This document shows positions 25,285 to 35,935 of a stretch of 64,000 nucleotides of DNA, one piece after another. The position numbers and the translations under genes are program-made. The notes under the pieces were generated by a model. The model had not been told where the DNA came from. It made no database searches and was given only the letters and a program-made list of their open reading frames with translations. Source of the stretch: Vandiemenella viatica (lineage: Eukaryota > Arthropoda > Insecta > Orthoptera > Morabidae); NCBI GenBank assembly GCA_031002005.1, contig CM061921.1, positions 130,801,571 to 130,865,570 of the forward strand, read 5' to 3'. Position 1 is the first letter of the stretch. Each line of letters starts with the position of its first letter.

Positions 25285-25470
25285 CAGTGGCAGCTTGCGA
25301 GTAGGCACAATGGAACTGCTGCACCCCCTATACTTATGGAACTATACTTTTGACAGTGCCACTGATACACCATTTTGCTGTTGTGCACAAGTACACATTT
25401 CTGAGTTGGAAATGTGTGCATGTGCACAACAATGACGTGCTGTGTTGATGGCAAAAATATTGAGATATAA

Positions 25471-25708
25471 TTTTTTTTTTAATTGCTTAACGTCTCGTAA
25501 CAGCGAGGTCTTTAGAGACAGGAAGGGATGGGGGCAAGGAATGGGAAGGAATTTGGCCATGGCCTTTTGAAGGAAGTATCCTGGCATTTGCCTGGAGTGA
25601 TTTGGGAAACCATGGAAAACCCAAATCTGGATGCCCAGACGGGATTCGAACTTCCATCCTCCCGAATACGAGGCCAGAATGCTAACTGTTACACCACCAC
25701 ACTCGGTG
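25471..25708 (-). repeat. tRNA-derived SINE (family S), best copy
   Basis: On the minus strand the head starts near 25708 with a box A-like TGTAACAGTTAGC (25681-25697) and box B AGTTCGAATCCCG (25638-25652). The body follows, with CATGGTTTCCCAAATCACTCC and CCAGGATAC (25576-25636), then a GGCCATGGCC palindrome and a terminal A-run (T-run at 25471 on +). The Pol III boxes look usable. Its body module matches the 3' UTR of the CR1-like LINEs. Confidence 0.85.
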
Positions 25709-26034
25709 ATATAGTTATTAAATGAATTTCAAGTGAGAAAATTTAAGATCATCTCCACCAAGTATTCAACAGCTCAACTGCCAAACTTTTCGAAATCTAT
25801 CACTCCTTCTTGTAGCGAAAATATCCAGAGTCCAAACATCTTCTAAATCACTGAAGCTACATGTTGGTAAAATTTTCTAAGTATTGCAGCTTCCTCATTA
25901 TGAAACAAAGTGGTGTGGACCTTGCTTTGATAATTGACTGCTGGCTAGTGGGCAAACCAAGGGTCTTTTATATTGTCATCCATGGGAACACTTGAGCAAG
26001 TGCAACCCTCTAGTGATTTGGCTGGCGGGCGGTA

Positions 26035-26745
26035 AGGTTTACCACCCATCAGCCAAGATTAAAGCACTTCTTGGCTCAGTTAAAGATGACATGGGTCTTA
26101 GGAAACCTTGCTCATACCACATACCGCACGAGTGCGGAAAAGCATATGTCGGACAGACCGTTTGTACGATTGAAGAACACTGCACAGAACATACAGCTCT
26201 TACAGCAGCTGTCAAAATCAGCAATTGCTGAACATTGTCCAGAGACCTGGCATCATATCAAATATGAGGACACTGAAGATCTGAGAAACACATCTCACTT
26301 TTGGGGACTGTGTATACAAGGAAGAAATTGAGATCCGGCTACGGAATAATCTCATGAACAAAGACAGCAGGTTACAACTAAGTCAAGCTAGGTACCCAGC
26401 ACTGATGTGACTCTGCAAACACCAGAGCCAAGGCACAGAGAACAACGAAGGTGGCATGCAGACTGAAGATCATTGCTCGACGCGTCGGAGAGTACCACCC
26501 CCACCACCGCTATCAAAGCGCTGCGGCAGGAGTGGAGGGGATAGGTCGAAGGGTACAAATACTGTCCCGGCAGGTCCGGCCCAGCAGTCGCTTCATCGAC
26601 TATGCTCCTCATGCCAGTCAGCAGACGTAAACTCAAGATGATGGCACGTTATACCGTCGAAAATTCGTTGAGCTACGATCTAGTGATCCGCATGCCTGAG
26701 AGATCTTCAAGCATCAGATTCGGCAGGAAAGCCTATGGTTACATG
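26035..26745 (+). mobile_element. Penelope-like element, GIY-YIG 3' fragment
   Basis: A 5'-truncated PLE. Frames 25992-26231 and 26071-26331 encode the GIY-YIG endonuclease: HPSAKIKALLGSVKDDMGLR, then IPHECGKAYVGQT, EEHCTEHT and AIAEHC, separated by a frameshift near 26205. The GVY Tyr motif is degraded to SYHI. The 3' tail contains AAGATGATGGC...CCGTCGAAAA (26634-26662), a degraded version of the hammerhead-like motif at PLE ends. RT domain absent. Confidence 0.8.
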
Positions 26746-26862
26746 TTATGACTTTATTTAAAATTAGCTTTCTTTTGATCCTTTTTTTAACTCTATATGT
26801 ATTTTATTCTAGAAGTTGGATTTCTTTAGTTACCAAAAAATAATGCTTATAATTTGTATATT

Positions 26863-28908
26863 CAGTGTCGGCCTTAGTCATTGCGAGGCCCCGGGCGGCA
26901 GGTCTTTGCGAGGCTCTTGCTCTTTGTACAAAATATATTAATCATAGGTATTTCTGATGAATAACGATAAATGCAAACATCATCAAAATAAACTTTGAGT
27001 TTTAAAATATTATATTAGAAGAGTTATTAAAAGTTAACAAACATAAAGATGACAAATCATTAAGGATAAACTGATGTACATTAAGGCCTTGGAAGAAATA
27101 CACACAGGGATTTAAAAATGATGTTTGCGCCTTTTCTGAAACTAAAATATTTAATAAAAGCACAAGAAACTAACGAATGAGCTATTTCATTTTCAATTCA
27201 AAGAATAGAAAGAGCTGAAAATTAATCTTGTGTCATCGTATTCCTCAAATATGTTTTAATATTTTTTAACCATGAAAAACTTCTTTCTGTGGACGCAACT
27301 GTATTACGTGTGGCGGAAATAATTCTCAAGACTACTTCGATAGTGGGGTACACTTCAGTAATTCAGTTCATGTTTTTTCTGTTATGTATGTCATCACTGT
27401 GATACCGCCGTCGTTTTCTTCATACAGTTCTAGTCCATCAATATCAGCTATTTCTCCTGTTATTATACGAATGTGACAGTCACTAAATCTAATTAAGAAA
27501 TTTTGATTAGTTAGTAATTAATATATACATCATCAAAATCACATCCAAGTCATCAATGAAGTAATAAGTCAAGCAAATGAATACCAGATGCCCCTCTGTT
27601 TGGCCTTTATCGATTTTGAAAAAGCTTTTGATTCAGTCCATCACTCTGCAATCATGCAAGCCCTTTTAGAACAAGGAGTGAATCCCGGCTATATTGACTT
27701 ACTGTACAACATCTACACCACTTCCACTGCTTTTGTCAACATCGCTGAAGTCACCAAAGAGTTCCCAGTAGAAAGAGGGGTAAAACAAGGAGACTCTATA
27801 TCCCCCAAGCTATTCACATCAGTCCTAGAGTTGGCAATGTCAAAAATCCAATGGCAAAACCGAGGTTTGAGAATAAATGGAAGAAATCTCAACAACTTAA
27901 GATTCGCTGATGATATAGTTTTACTCTCAAACAGTCTGGAAGAGCTCAAAGAACTGATAAATGAACTAGAGACAGCGTGCAGTGAAGTGGGCCTTAAAAT
28001 AAATATATCAAAAAGCAAAATCATGCAAAACAAATGGGCAGAAAAAGATAAAGACAAGGCGGACATGAAAGATTCTGGTATTGAGTTCGTAGATCAGTAC
28101 ATCTATCTTGGCCAACTGATCAATATGAATGGTGACTCAAAGCCTGAGATCTACAGACGGATAAAGCTGGGCTGGAGAGCATATGGAAGAAATTCCATAG
28201 TTTTTAAATCGAACATGCCAATACATCTTAAAAAACAGGTATTTGAACAATGTGTATTACCGGTCCTCACATATGCCTGCCAGACTTGGACCCTAAATAG
28301 TCACACGAAGAAAAAAACTGAGAACTGCCCAGCGAAGTATGGAAAGAGCAATGCTAGGGTTTACAAGAAGAGACAGGAAAAGGGCTGTGCACATCCGTTC
28401 AATAACTAAAGTAACAGACATCTTAAAAAGAGTCATGACCCAAAAATGGCAATGGGCCGGTCATGTTGCTCGCAAAAGAGATGAAAGATGGACTACGGTA
28501 GTGCTGGACTGGATACCGAGAAACCTGAAAAGAGCAAGAGGAAGACCCCCGGATCGCTGGGATAAGGATTTACGTCGAGTTACAGGCGTGAACTGGAAGA
28601 GGGCGGCTCAGGATCGATCGGCCTGGAAAGAACTACAGCAACACTATGTAGAATTAAATTCTAATATATAGCTCATTAGGCTTAAAGAGGCTACATCCTG
28701 AAAAAAGGATCGATATAGCTGCAATAATAAATAAATAAATATACTTTACCATCAATTAAACAAGTTTACTTTATTGTTACACTAACAGCTGAAGATAAAA
28801 TAATTTTTTTAACATAAACTTTAATCAACTTGGGTAGCTGCGAGAGACTCCTTCAAGAGCGAGGCCCTGGGCAATTGCCCTGTTTGCCACCCCCAAAGGC
28901 CGCCTGTG
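26863..28908 (-). mobile_element. hAT element with exact 8-bp target duplication
   Basis: Ends CAGTGTCGGCCTT (26863) and, on the other strand, CACAGGCGGCCTT (28908). Both are flanked by an exact 8-bp duplication TGTATATT (26855-26862, 28909-28916). The minus strand at about 27310-27150 encodes a broken hAT dimerisation region (SWLKNIKTYLRNTMTQD, then FSALSIL and IENEIAHS). An RTE-like LINE (27530-28735) splits it, and little else of the transposase remains. Confidence 0.85.
27530..28735 (+). mobile_element. RTE-like LINE (family C), RT to 3' end
   Basis: 5'-truncated LINE. The main ORF (27588-28409) shows LAFIDFEKAFDSVHHSAIM, VERGVKQGDSISPKLFTSV and LRFADDIVLLSNS with both catalytic Asp residues intact. 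A frame shift near 28330 leads to the C-terminal frame (28339-28671): SMERAMLGFTRRDR..., MTQKWQWAGHVARK and RARGRPPDRWDKDL. It ends in a (TAAA)n tail at 28722-28740. It is less decayed than the hAT it entered. RTE-type assignment rests on motif style; a Proto2-type or BovB-type lineage is possible. Confidence 0.85.
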
Positions 28909-28916
28909 TGTATATT

Positions 28917-30284
28917 AACTCAAATTTTTGTTATAAAATCTATCTCAAGCCCACAAGGCGATGCCAAAGTTCCTTTCTTTGTCCAAAATATTATGATTCT
29001 ACATGTGTGCCCTTGCTTACTGATGACTCACCTAGCTTGTGCGGTTTTCCTGATATAAGAATAAAATATTAATACTCTGACACTGTCTTAAATAAAAAAA
29101 ATTCCAACCCTATAAACATTACCTCAAAATACTTAATTTTGATCACAGTATCTGTGACATTTTTTGTTTTAGTTCTGAAATCGTTCTCTGGAGAAGGTAT
29201 TGAAGTATCCCCTATGTTAAGGAGAGCGACTTCTTAACCTCACTGTGACCATTTACTTCCCGTTGTTAATTTACAAGTAGTTTTTAATATTTCAAAATCA
29301 GGTGGGCATCAGAGATTCCTTTTGAAGTGTTCCCTATTATGAGGGAAGTACATCCAGATCTCAAGGTATGCAAATTTGAACATGATTTATTTAATAAGTG
29401 GAATTTTTAACCAAGTCAAGTGGCATATTATATGACTGGATGGGACATAGTGATAACAAGATTCACAATCTGACTTTACGATTTAATTAAGCACTTGATC
29501 ATTTTTTACTTTACAAAATTTTACAAAGTTTAATTTTCTTTTCAAAACACAATGGTACAACATAAAGTTTTTCTGTAGAGCAAAAGTGTCTATCTCAGGG
29601 TGTTCACTAGGGCTCAAATGGCAATGTAAAAGTTTCTCTTTCCTGAATTGTTATTACCGTTGTAGACGAATCTAGTTGTCCGGTCGGTGGGCTGACTGCC
29701 ACTCGACAGCTGATGTCTCCGACTGTGGGCGAGGCTGGGTGGCCGAACTTCCCCTCAGGGTAGGCTACTACCAAGTGACCCCCAGTGTGCATTGCCGCCA
29801 TGCAAACCGCCTCATGTCTCCCATCTTAGGAGAGAAACTCTGGCTCGCTGATTGTCTCCCAGTCATGAAACATACCACTCTCAGTTAATAACAATATTAA
29901 AAACTGCCCCGATTGGCTGTACTCTTTGGCTCCACCTCATGCTTTATTCTTGGGTACAGATTTCCTTTTTTTCTCTCTCTTTTTACTGAAAATGTATCCA
30001 GACCCTCGGGTCTGCCCTCAGCAGTGGTCCATATCACGCCTAATGGTCGACCAGTTCACCATGGCATTCAAAAGAAATAAATTTTGAGGCTGTAATAAAG
30101 CTTCAAGAAGTTAAATTTTCACAGCTGTCTCTCCATTAGAATGTTATATCTAAGAAAAAGAGATATTTCAACCCTTAGTATAATAGCTTAGCCTTATTAT
30201 TAAAACAATCTTTTTGGTTTAACAGTAACCAAGAATATCTATATTTTCAAAGCAGCACCCCCTCTAATTTTAGTACTGAGCTGC
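28917..30284. other. Interior of outer hAT-like block, unassigned
   Basis: No domain seen. A GC-richer patch at 29660-29850 carries short open frames on both strands without recognisable motifs. Confidence 0.35.
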
Positions 30285-30289
30285 CACTG

Positions 30290-31060
30290 ACAAGCAAAAA
30301 GAACCTTCCTGAAAATGAGAAATCTTTTAGTACCAAATATTAATCTAAGCCTCAAAATAAAGTTTCTGAAACTATATGTATGGAGCACAGCACTTTATTG
30401 CTGTGACGCTTTGACTTTAGGAGTAGCAGACAGAAAGAAAATATGAAGCATTTAGACTGTGGCACTATAGAAGTATATTGAAAATTGACTGGGCAGATGA
30501 AGTAAGAAATTAGCATATTTTGGAAATTAGGGAGCATCCATAGACTATGTGGCTCAGTCTAGGGGTGGGAGTTGGCTGGAAAGCTAGACTGGGATATGTG
30601 GAAAAAGAGGGGGGGGCAGGTTTCCGAGCCAGGTCCCATAGCTTTCCATTCATATTGTTCGTCTCAGTTAGAATGAGGTACAGAACACACAACAGCATAA
30701 AAAACATATTGCCGTCATTTAATTATTTCCATATGCACTTTACGATAGCCTGACAAGAGAAAACAGTGCAAAATATCTTCTGGAATCAATAGGGGAAAAA
30801 AGCTACATGTTATGTGTTGGGGAGGGGGGGGGGTTCATAGAAGGCCAAAATTGAGCTACGTGGTTTATAGACGCTCCCTTATGAGTGGGGAAAGATGTGC
30901 GCTGAAGAGACGGGACAATGAATCACATTTTAAGACATGGATATGGTTAATTTTTGAATGGAGGGAGCAGTTGATGGTAAATAAAAATGTATAGGAAGAC
31001 AAAAAAAATGGAAAATAAGCAGTTCATTGGTGACATAGCTTGTAACGTATATGTTGTGCT
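30290..31060 (+). mobile_element. RTE-like LINE (copy 3), right part
   Basis: Resumes the C-terminal RT region after the hAT: AAAAAGAACCTTCCTGAAAA aligns with the segment following the break at 25284. Further blocks are GGAGCACAGCACTT (30381) and AAAATTGACTGGGCAGA (30480). A MITE at 30530-30878 interrupts it. It resumes with GAGTGGGGAAAGATG and CATTTTAAGACATGG and fades near 31060. Confidence 0.75.
30530..30878. mobile_element. PIF/Harbinger-type MITE, 349 bp
   Basis: Imperfect terminal inverted repeats of about 27 bp (GGGAGCATCCATAGACTATG and GGGAGCGTCTATAAACCACG) are flanked by TTA on both sides (30527-30529, 30879-30881), the target typical of PIF/Harbinger. Internal G-runs at 30608-30617 and 30820-30833. 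No coding capacity. Sits inside the RTE LINE, whose sequence reads through if the element and one TTA are removed. Confidence 0.75.
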
Positions 31061-31191
31061 TATCTGAGTTTAGGAAGAGATGTAGGCTTGCATCAAAAAA
31101 TATAAAAGCTGGATTTATTATCACTATAACCAAATAAGAAAATGTATAATTTAGTAAAATAGTTGTAGGGGTCCTCCCATACAGCAAATGG

Positions 31192-31222
<31 letters not shown>

Positions 31223-31884
31223 CACCAGAGTATGGTATATTGTTTATATTTTATTAACTACAAGGCTATAAAATTTTCCATTTTATTTGTAACTGGAAAA
31301 TAAATGGTTCAACTCCATCGTCAGGGTATTCTAGTGGCTTGAAATTTGTTATTCCCCTTCCTTTGCACATATTATGTAATAAAATGTTCTGCATTAAAGC
31401 CATGAAATATATACCATGTTATTTGAAAGATGTGATATCGATACAAGTTGTTAGGCAAAAAATATGTCTATGTTGGTGTTTATTGAAAGTATGTTTTTTT
31501 TTCTTTTTCTTTTTCTTCTTCTTCTTCTTCTTTGAGAGAAAACTGCATTTTGCATCCTAATGAAAGATAGAGATAGTAGCAGAGGCAATGAATTGTACTG
31601 CCTGAGATATTATTATCAAATTAATTTGGCTGACAGAACAGTGGTGTCATCCCTGAGCCACTAGCGCAAAATTAACTACACCGATGTGTGAGGAGTGAAC
31701 CATTAGTGCAAAATTAACTTTGCAATCATGTGCAGAGTGGTGTCAACCATGGACTAAAAATGTAAAAATTAAATATGAGGTCGTGTGAGTGTGTATACAG
31801 CTGTTTTGGGGTATAATATTCTTTGTTTGTGAAGGTTAGAAATCTTCTTTTTCAGATGCAAAAAAAAAAGAGTAGTGTGGCTTC
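31061..31884. other. Simple repeats and unassigned sequence
   Basis: An A-run at 31195-31222 and a TTC-rich run at 31495-31533. The segment 31640-31760 repeats the phrase GCAAAATTAACT twice. No gene seen. Confidence 0.4.
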
Positions 31885-32783
31885 GGGTGTCCACAAAGTC
31901 CTGAAACTGATATAATGAAACCTACCTCTTAAACAATATGAGATAGAAACATGTGGTTGTTTGCAGCATGTTGTGCATTCTCTCCAACTTCCAGATGTGC
32001 ACCTCTAGTTGCCCTCAGGATGTCGAGACAATATTCCAGTGCCAGCCAAACACGCTGCAGCATGGCAACAACAGCTGTTTGCACAACTGCAACTATCCAT
32101 CTATGAAGTGTGGCCATATCTGAAACAGAGATTTCATAGACACAATCCTTGCTATACCTCCACAAGAAAAGAATCCAAGAGGGTGGTATAATGGGATTAT
32201 GGCTGCCAGGAAATTGTTCCATTACAGCCAATCCATCTCCCAGCAAAAAGCCTATTCAAAAGGCCCCTAATATCAAAAAGACCAATGAGCATGTGTACAG
32301 TGTTGTTGGAACATTATGGTTGGCTGCAGGTCGAACACTTGAAGGAGTAGGCACTTGTGAACCATGTCACAATAAAATACCTCCACAATCATTTTTTCAG
32401 CAGAGAAAAATGGACCAGTTACTTTATCATGCATAAGAGCACACTAAATGTTGACTTTAGGGCTGCAACAAACATGTTTGTGCATGATGTGCAGATTTTC
32501 AGAACCCCACATACAATCTTTATGACAGTTAATCTACCCAGATGCAGAAAGTGGCTTCACCTGAGATCACTCTCAGCTGGTACCTATAGTCACCTTTGTT
32601 TGAGGCCATCATGCAAGCAGCCAATTCAGCACATTCAGGTCATTTACATGCAAAGCTAGTGCAAGTTGCAATGTGTCCACAACAACATGTAAAAAACGTT
32701 GAGAGATGTAAGATATGCTGTAAAAAAACTGTAGCTTATGAGACATGTTTTATTGTAACAGCAGCAGTACTTTGTGGACACCC
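31885..32783 (-). mobile_element. Tc1/mariner-superfamily element, internally decayed
   Basis: Bounded by GGGTGTCCACAAAGT (31885-31899) and its exact reverse complement (32769-32783). The minus-strand frame 32246-31929 reads PPSWILFLWRYSKDCVYEI, then MATLHRWIVAVVQT and RVWLALEYCLDILRATRGAHLEV. That is the C-terminal region of insect Tc3-like/DDE transposases (LWGY.KD.V, then W.E..YRLD..R...GAHIE). At 899 bp it is too short for a full copy. Target duplication not recognised. Confidence 0.7.
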
Positions 32784-32819
32784 TGTACTTCTCCCACTAA
32801 TTAACTTGGGTCACAGTGA

Positions 32820-32950
32820 CTGGATAGATAAGATCAGGGAAAAAAAGTGGTATACTGATGCCTATTTGAATTCCTTCTTCCCTTATGCTTTTAGGTATTG
32901 GAGGCACTGTACTAGAAATTAGGTTTGGTGCAAAAGCACCCTCTGTGAAT
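32820..32950 (+). mobile_element. Short LINE 3' remnant
   Basis: The frame reads IREKKWYTDAYLNSFFPYAFRYW, the pattern at the C-terminus of CR1/L2-like RTs (YLNSFIP.AIR.WN). Only this end is visible; the family was not determined. Confidence 0.4.
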
Positions 32951-33179
32951 GACAGTGTACATATGTACATGTAAGTTGAGGTGAAAAAATGTAACGTTTT
33001 AAACAAAATATTTCCTCCTTAGCCTACTGTAAACAACAAAAATGATACATTGTATTTAAATAAATAAATGAATACTATTCCTATTAAGAATTTACACTAA
33101 TAATAGATGGTAAATTTAATTTTTCATTATTTGTAATGTCTTTTTTTATTTTAACACTTTATAGATAGCTATTTATTGG

Positions 33180-33455
33180 AAGTAGGATTGTAACGGAAGT
33201 CACGAAATTCCCTTAAATTATGGGCCAGCGGTTTGTGGGCGCGGCATGTGGGAATGAGCATCTCAGAAACGGTGATGCTGGTCGGCTGTTTGCGTGCTAC
33301 TGTAACGAGCATTAACGAGCATGTATCAAAAGTGTTTAAAGGATGGTGAAACCATGAGTAGGCAACAATTTGGTGGACACCCACACCACATCACAGATCA
33401 TGGAAGTCGGAGGCTTTCCCACTCTGTAAAGCAGAATAGGGGTAATCTGTGGCCG
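33180..33455 (+). mobile_element. Tc1-like element, N-terminal fragment, left arm
   Basis: A frame across 33220-33300 reads WASGLWARHVGMSISETVML, then VGCLRATV, and further on GGHPHHITDHG. It matches the helix-turn-helix region of the copy on the opposite strand at 33500-33862, forming the left arm of an inverted pair. It lacks a terminal repeat on its left side. Confidence 0.55.
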
Positions 33456-33499
33456 AATCACAATTCTTGTGCTCTGAAACCCTTCTGAAAGTACCAGAA

Positions 33500-33901
33500 T
33501 TGTACTCTTCTGTCAGATCTGCCACAGATCACCCCCTATCCTGCTTTACAGAGTGGTCAAGCCTCCGACCACCACATTCTGTGATGTGGCATGGGTGTCC
33601 ACCACATTGTTGCCTACTCGTTGTTTCACCATCCTTCAAACACTTTCCATAGATGCCCACTACAGTAGCATGCGAACAGCCGACCAGTCTCTCCATTTCC
33701 GAGATGCTTGTTCCCAGGTGCTGTGCCCACAAACCGCTGGCCCATAATTTTTAGGAATTTTGTGACCTGTGTCAGATACCTCTGGATGCCTACCAAGGAC
33801 TTGTAGAATCCATGCTTTGCCGAATCGCTGCTGTATTGCGTTCAAAAGGTGGACCAACATGCGAATAAGTAGGTGGTCATAATGTTTTGGCTGATCATTG
33901 T
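33500..33901 (-). mobile_element. Tc1-like element, 5' end and DNA-binding region, right arm
   Basis: The minus strand starts at 33901 with a Tc1-like end (CAATGATCAGCCAAAACATT) and leads into HLLNAIQQRFGKAW. The next frame (33732-33529) reads GTSISEMERLVGCSHATVV, then KCLKDGETTSRQQCGGHPCH and RRLDHSVKQDRG, the paired helix-turn-helix of Tc1/Tc3 transposases. The catalytic domain is absent. Confidence 0.65.
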
Positions 33902-34129
33902 ATCAGCATATTACACAGTGCTTCAGGCAACTGGTCACTTGGTACTAGTGCTGGATGCATTATTAGGTCCCTGAACTAGCAGCTAGATGGAAAGGTGTTG
34001 TTAAGCATGTTCTGGGATTGCAGAGGTGTTCTTTTGACAGATTATGAGTGAAGGACCAGACAACTATCTAGGTCTCTTGACAATGTTACGGGAATCCATC
34101 ATAGCAAAACAAAACACTGAGGGGAATAA

Positions 34130-34330
34130 TACAAAGGATGTGTGTCTGTTCTACACGCCAGCTCCCTCAGTACTTTAGTCAGTGACATGTGGTTGCTTTG
34201 GGATACCCAATTTTGCACCATCCCCCCATATTTACCCAACGCTATGCCTAGTGACTTCTTCCTCCTTCCTTGTTTGAAGTGCTCATTATGTGAACAGTAT
34301 TTTCAGGATAGTGTCAGAGTGATTTTTTAA
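34130..34330 (+). mobile_element. mariner-like transposase fragment
   Basis: The frame 34142-34330 contains PPYLPNAMPSDFFLLPCLKC and EQYFQDSVRVIF, corresponding to the third-Asp region of mariner transposases (PPYSPDLAPSDFFLFP.LK). The SPDLAP motif is degraded and no terminal repeat was found. Confidence 0.6.
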
Positions 34331-35734
34331 GTGGAATATTTCTTAAATAACAAATATAGACTCCACTAGCTCATACATTGGTGACAGAAGTGCATAGAAT
34401 TGGATGTTGAAAAGGAGCAGACTTGTGACTGAAGGCAATGACACAATCTTCATGACTGCCCTTGTAGTAGTGCAGACTCAAAAGGTTTTATATAATGACT
34501 GGTAACCATGAGTTCACTGAAATTTCTCAACTATTTTTCTATACTGTTATTGTACTACTGTCACTTTCACTCTACTCTGGTAAATAATGAATACAGCTGC
34601 CTTATATGCACATATCTCATCCCTTCTGTTATCTTTCTAGCTAAAGTTTAAACAAACATGATCAATCCACCAAAAATTCCACAATTACATTTAGTACTTA
34701 AGCTTGGTGTTAAACCCAAAGGTTCATTGGAACCTCTTGAAAGAGGTACACTTAGCCTGGTATCAGAGGTAGGATGGCCCGTTTCTTTCCTCCTTACCTT
34801 AACCAAACCCGTAATCCTACCAGGTACGAACAGTTTAACATTTAATTCAAACCATGGAAGTATTCTTTCATAATTTATGTATGCAAAGCAAACTTTGTCA
34901 GAGGTAAAGGTCAGGTTAAGGGTCTATGAAAATCCCCACCACCAGGGACCTTACAATCTTTAGTCACGACACCATAAACACTGAGCCACTAGACCACTTC
35001 ATACATTTAGCAGATTGTTAATAATCATAAATAAATAATTCCTTGAGATAATTTAAAGGTTAAATTGAAGAAAATATGCATTCTTGAAGACTGTGCTTGT
35101 TGATTATTTTACTTCGAAGTAATGAAGATAAAGCCTCTGACCAAATGTAAAAACACATTACAAATGACAATAGTTTTATTTAAAATAAGATACGATTGGG
35201 AAAATAACCCATCGCTTACCACATATGAGGGCATTTTCCACCAGTTTTATTTGTAATTATTATACTTGTATAATGATTTAAAGAAACATACAAATTAGTT
35301 GGTTAGAAATTTTACATTACCGTTTGATGTCCATTGTCAAATTATAACTTCATTAACCGTTTCATTTTAATTTCAGAATTCATTAATATGAAGGCCTTTC
35401 ATCTCCTCCTCAGTTAGGTAATTAATAAAATATTATTTCAACAAGTGTGGCCGATTGTAACATAAATATTTGCAAATTAATTAAAATTGTTATTTCAGTC
35501 TCTCTGTTTTGACTATCATTCTTTAAGAAAGTGGTCAAATTCTGAAGATTTCTGAGCATTTTTAAGAAATGAGATATAAAGATGTCAATTGCATCACTAT
35601 GCCATATGACTTACTGCAGTTTCTCATATTATATACACATTGTAGACCTAATTTTTTAAGGAACTATTCCATCTTTCATTCTGAAATTTTTGTAATATCT
35701 TCCCATTTATCTTGCAAAGTTTCTTTCCAGTCAA
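34331..35734. other. Nothing firmly identified
   Basis: No domain-bearing ORF. On the minus strand 35005-34935 shows AGTGGTCTAGTGGCTCAGTG followed by a weak box B-like segment, possibly a decayed SINE head. Confidence 0.3.
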
Positions 35735-35935
35735 AGCAGTAAAGCTCTGTCTTTGCATCTGGAAGGATGCAGGTTCGAATCTTTGCCCGACCATCCAGAT
35801 TTTGACATCCTGAAATCACTCGAGATGAACACTGGGGTGGTTCCTAGAAAAGGACATACCTGAATACTTTGCCCAGTTTCATTTCCCACATCTAAAAATG
35901 TTGATGAAGCCATAAGGAAAAAATCTTTCATTCCA
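35735..35935 (+). repeat. tRNA-derived SINE (family S, diverged)
   Basis: Plus-strand copy: a box A-like region near 35738, box B GGTTCGAATCTTTGC (35772-35786), then a diverged body with CACTCGAGATGAACACTGG and GGTGGTTCC. Weaker match to the family than 25471-25708. Confidence 0.55.

Larger units (their letters stand above)
25285..30289. mobile_element. hAT-like element or composite, about 5 kb
   Basis: Bounded by CAGTGGCAGCT (25285) and its reverse complement AGCTGCCACTG (ends 30289). A GCACCCCC block follows inside both ends, 20-30 nt in. The RTE LINE runs up to one end and resumes at the other, so the whole block was inserted. hAT is suggested by the CAGTGGC terminus; an 8-bp duplication is not visible. 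No transposase for this outer element was found. Its interior holds a SINE, a Penelope-like end and a second hAT. Confidence 0.65.
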
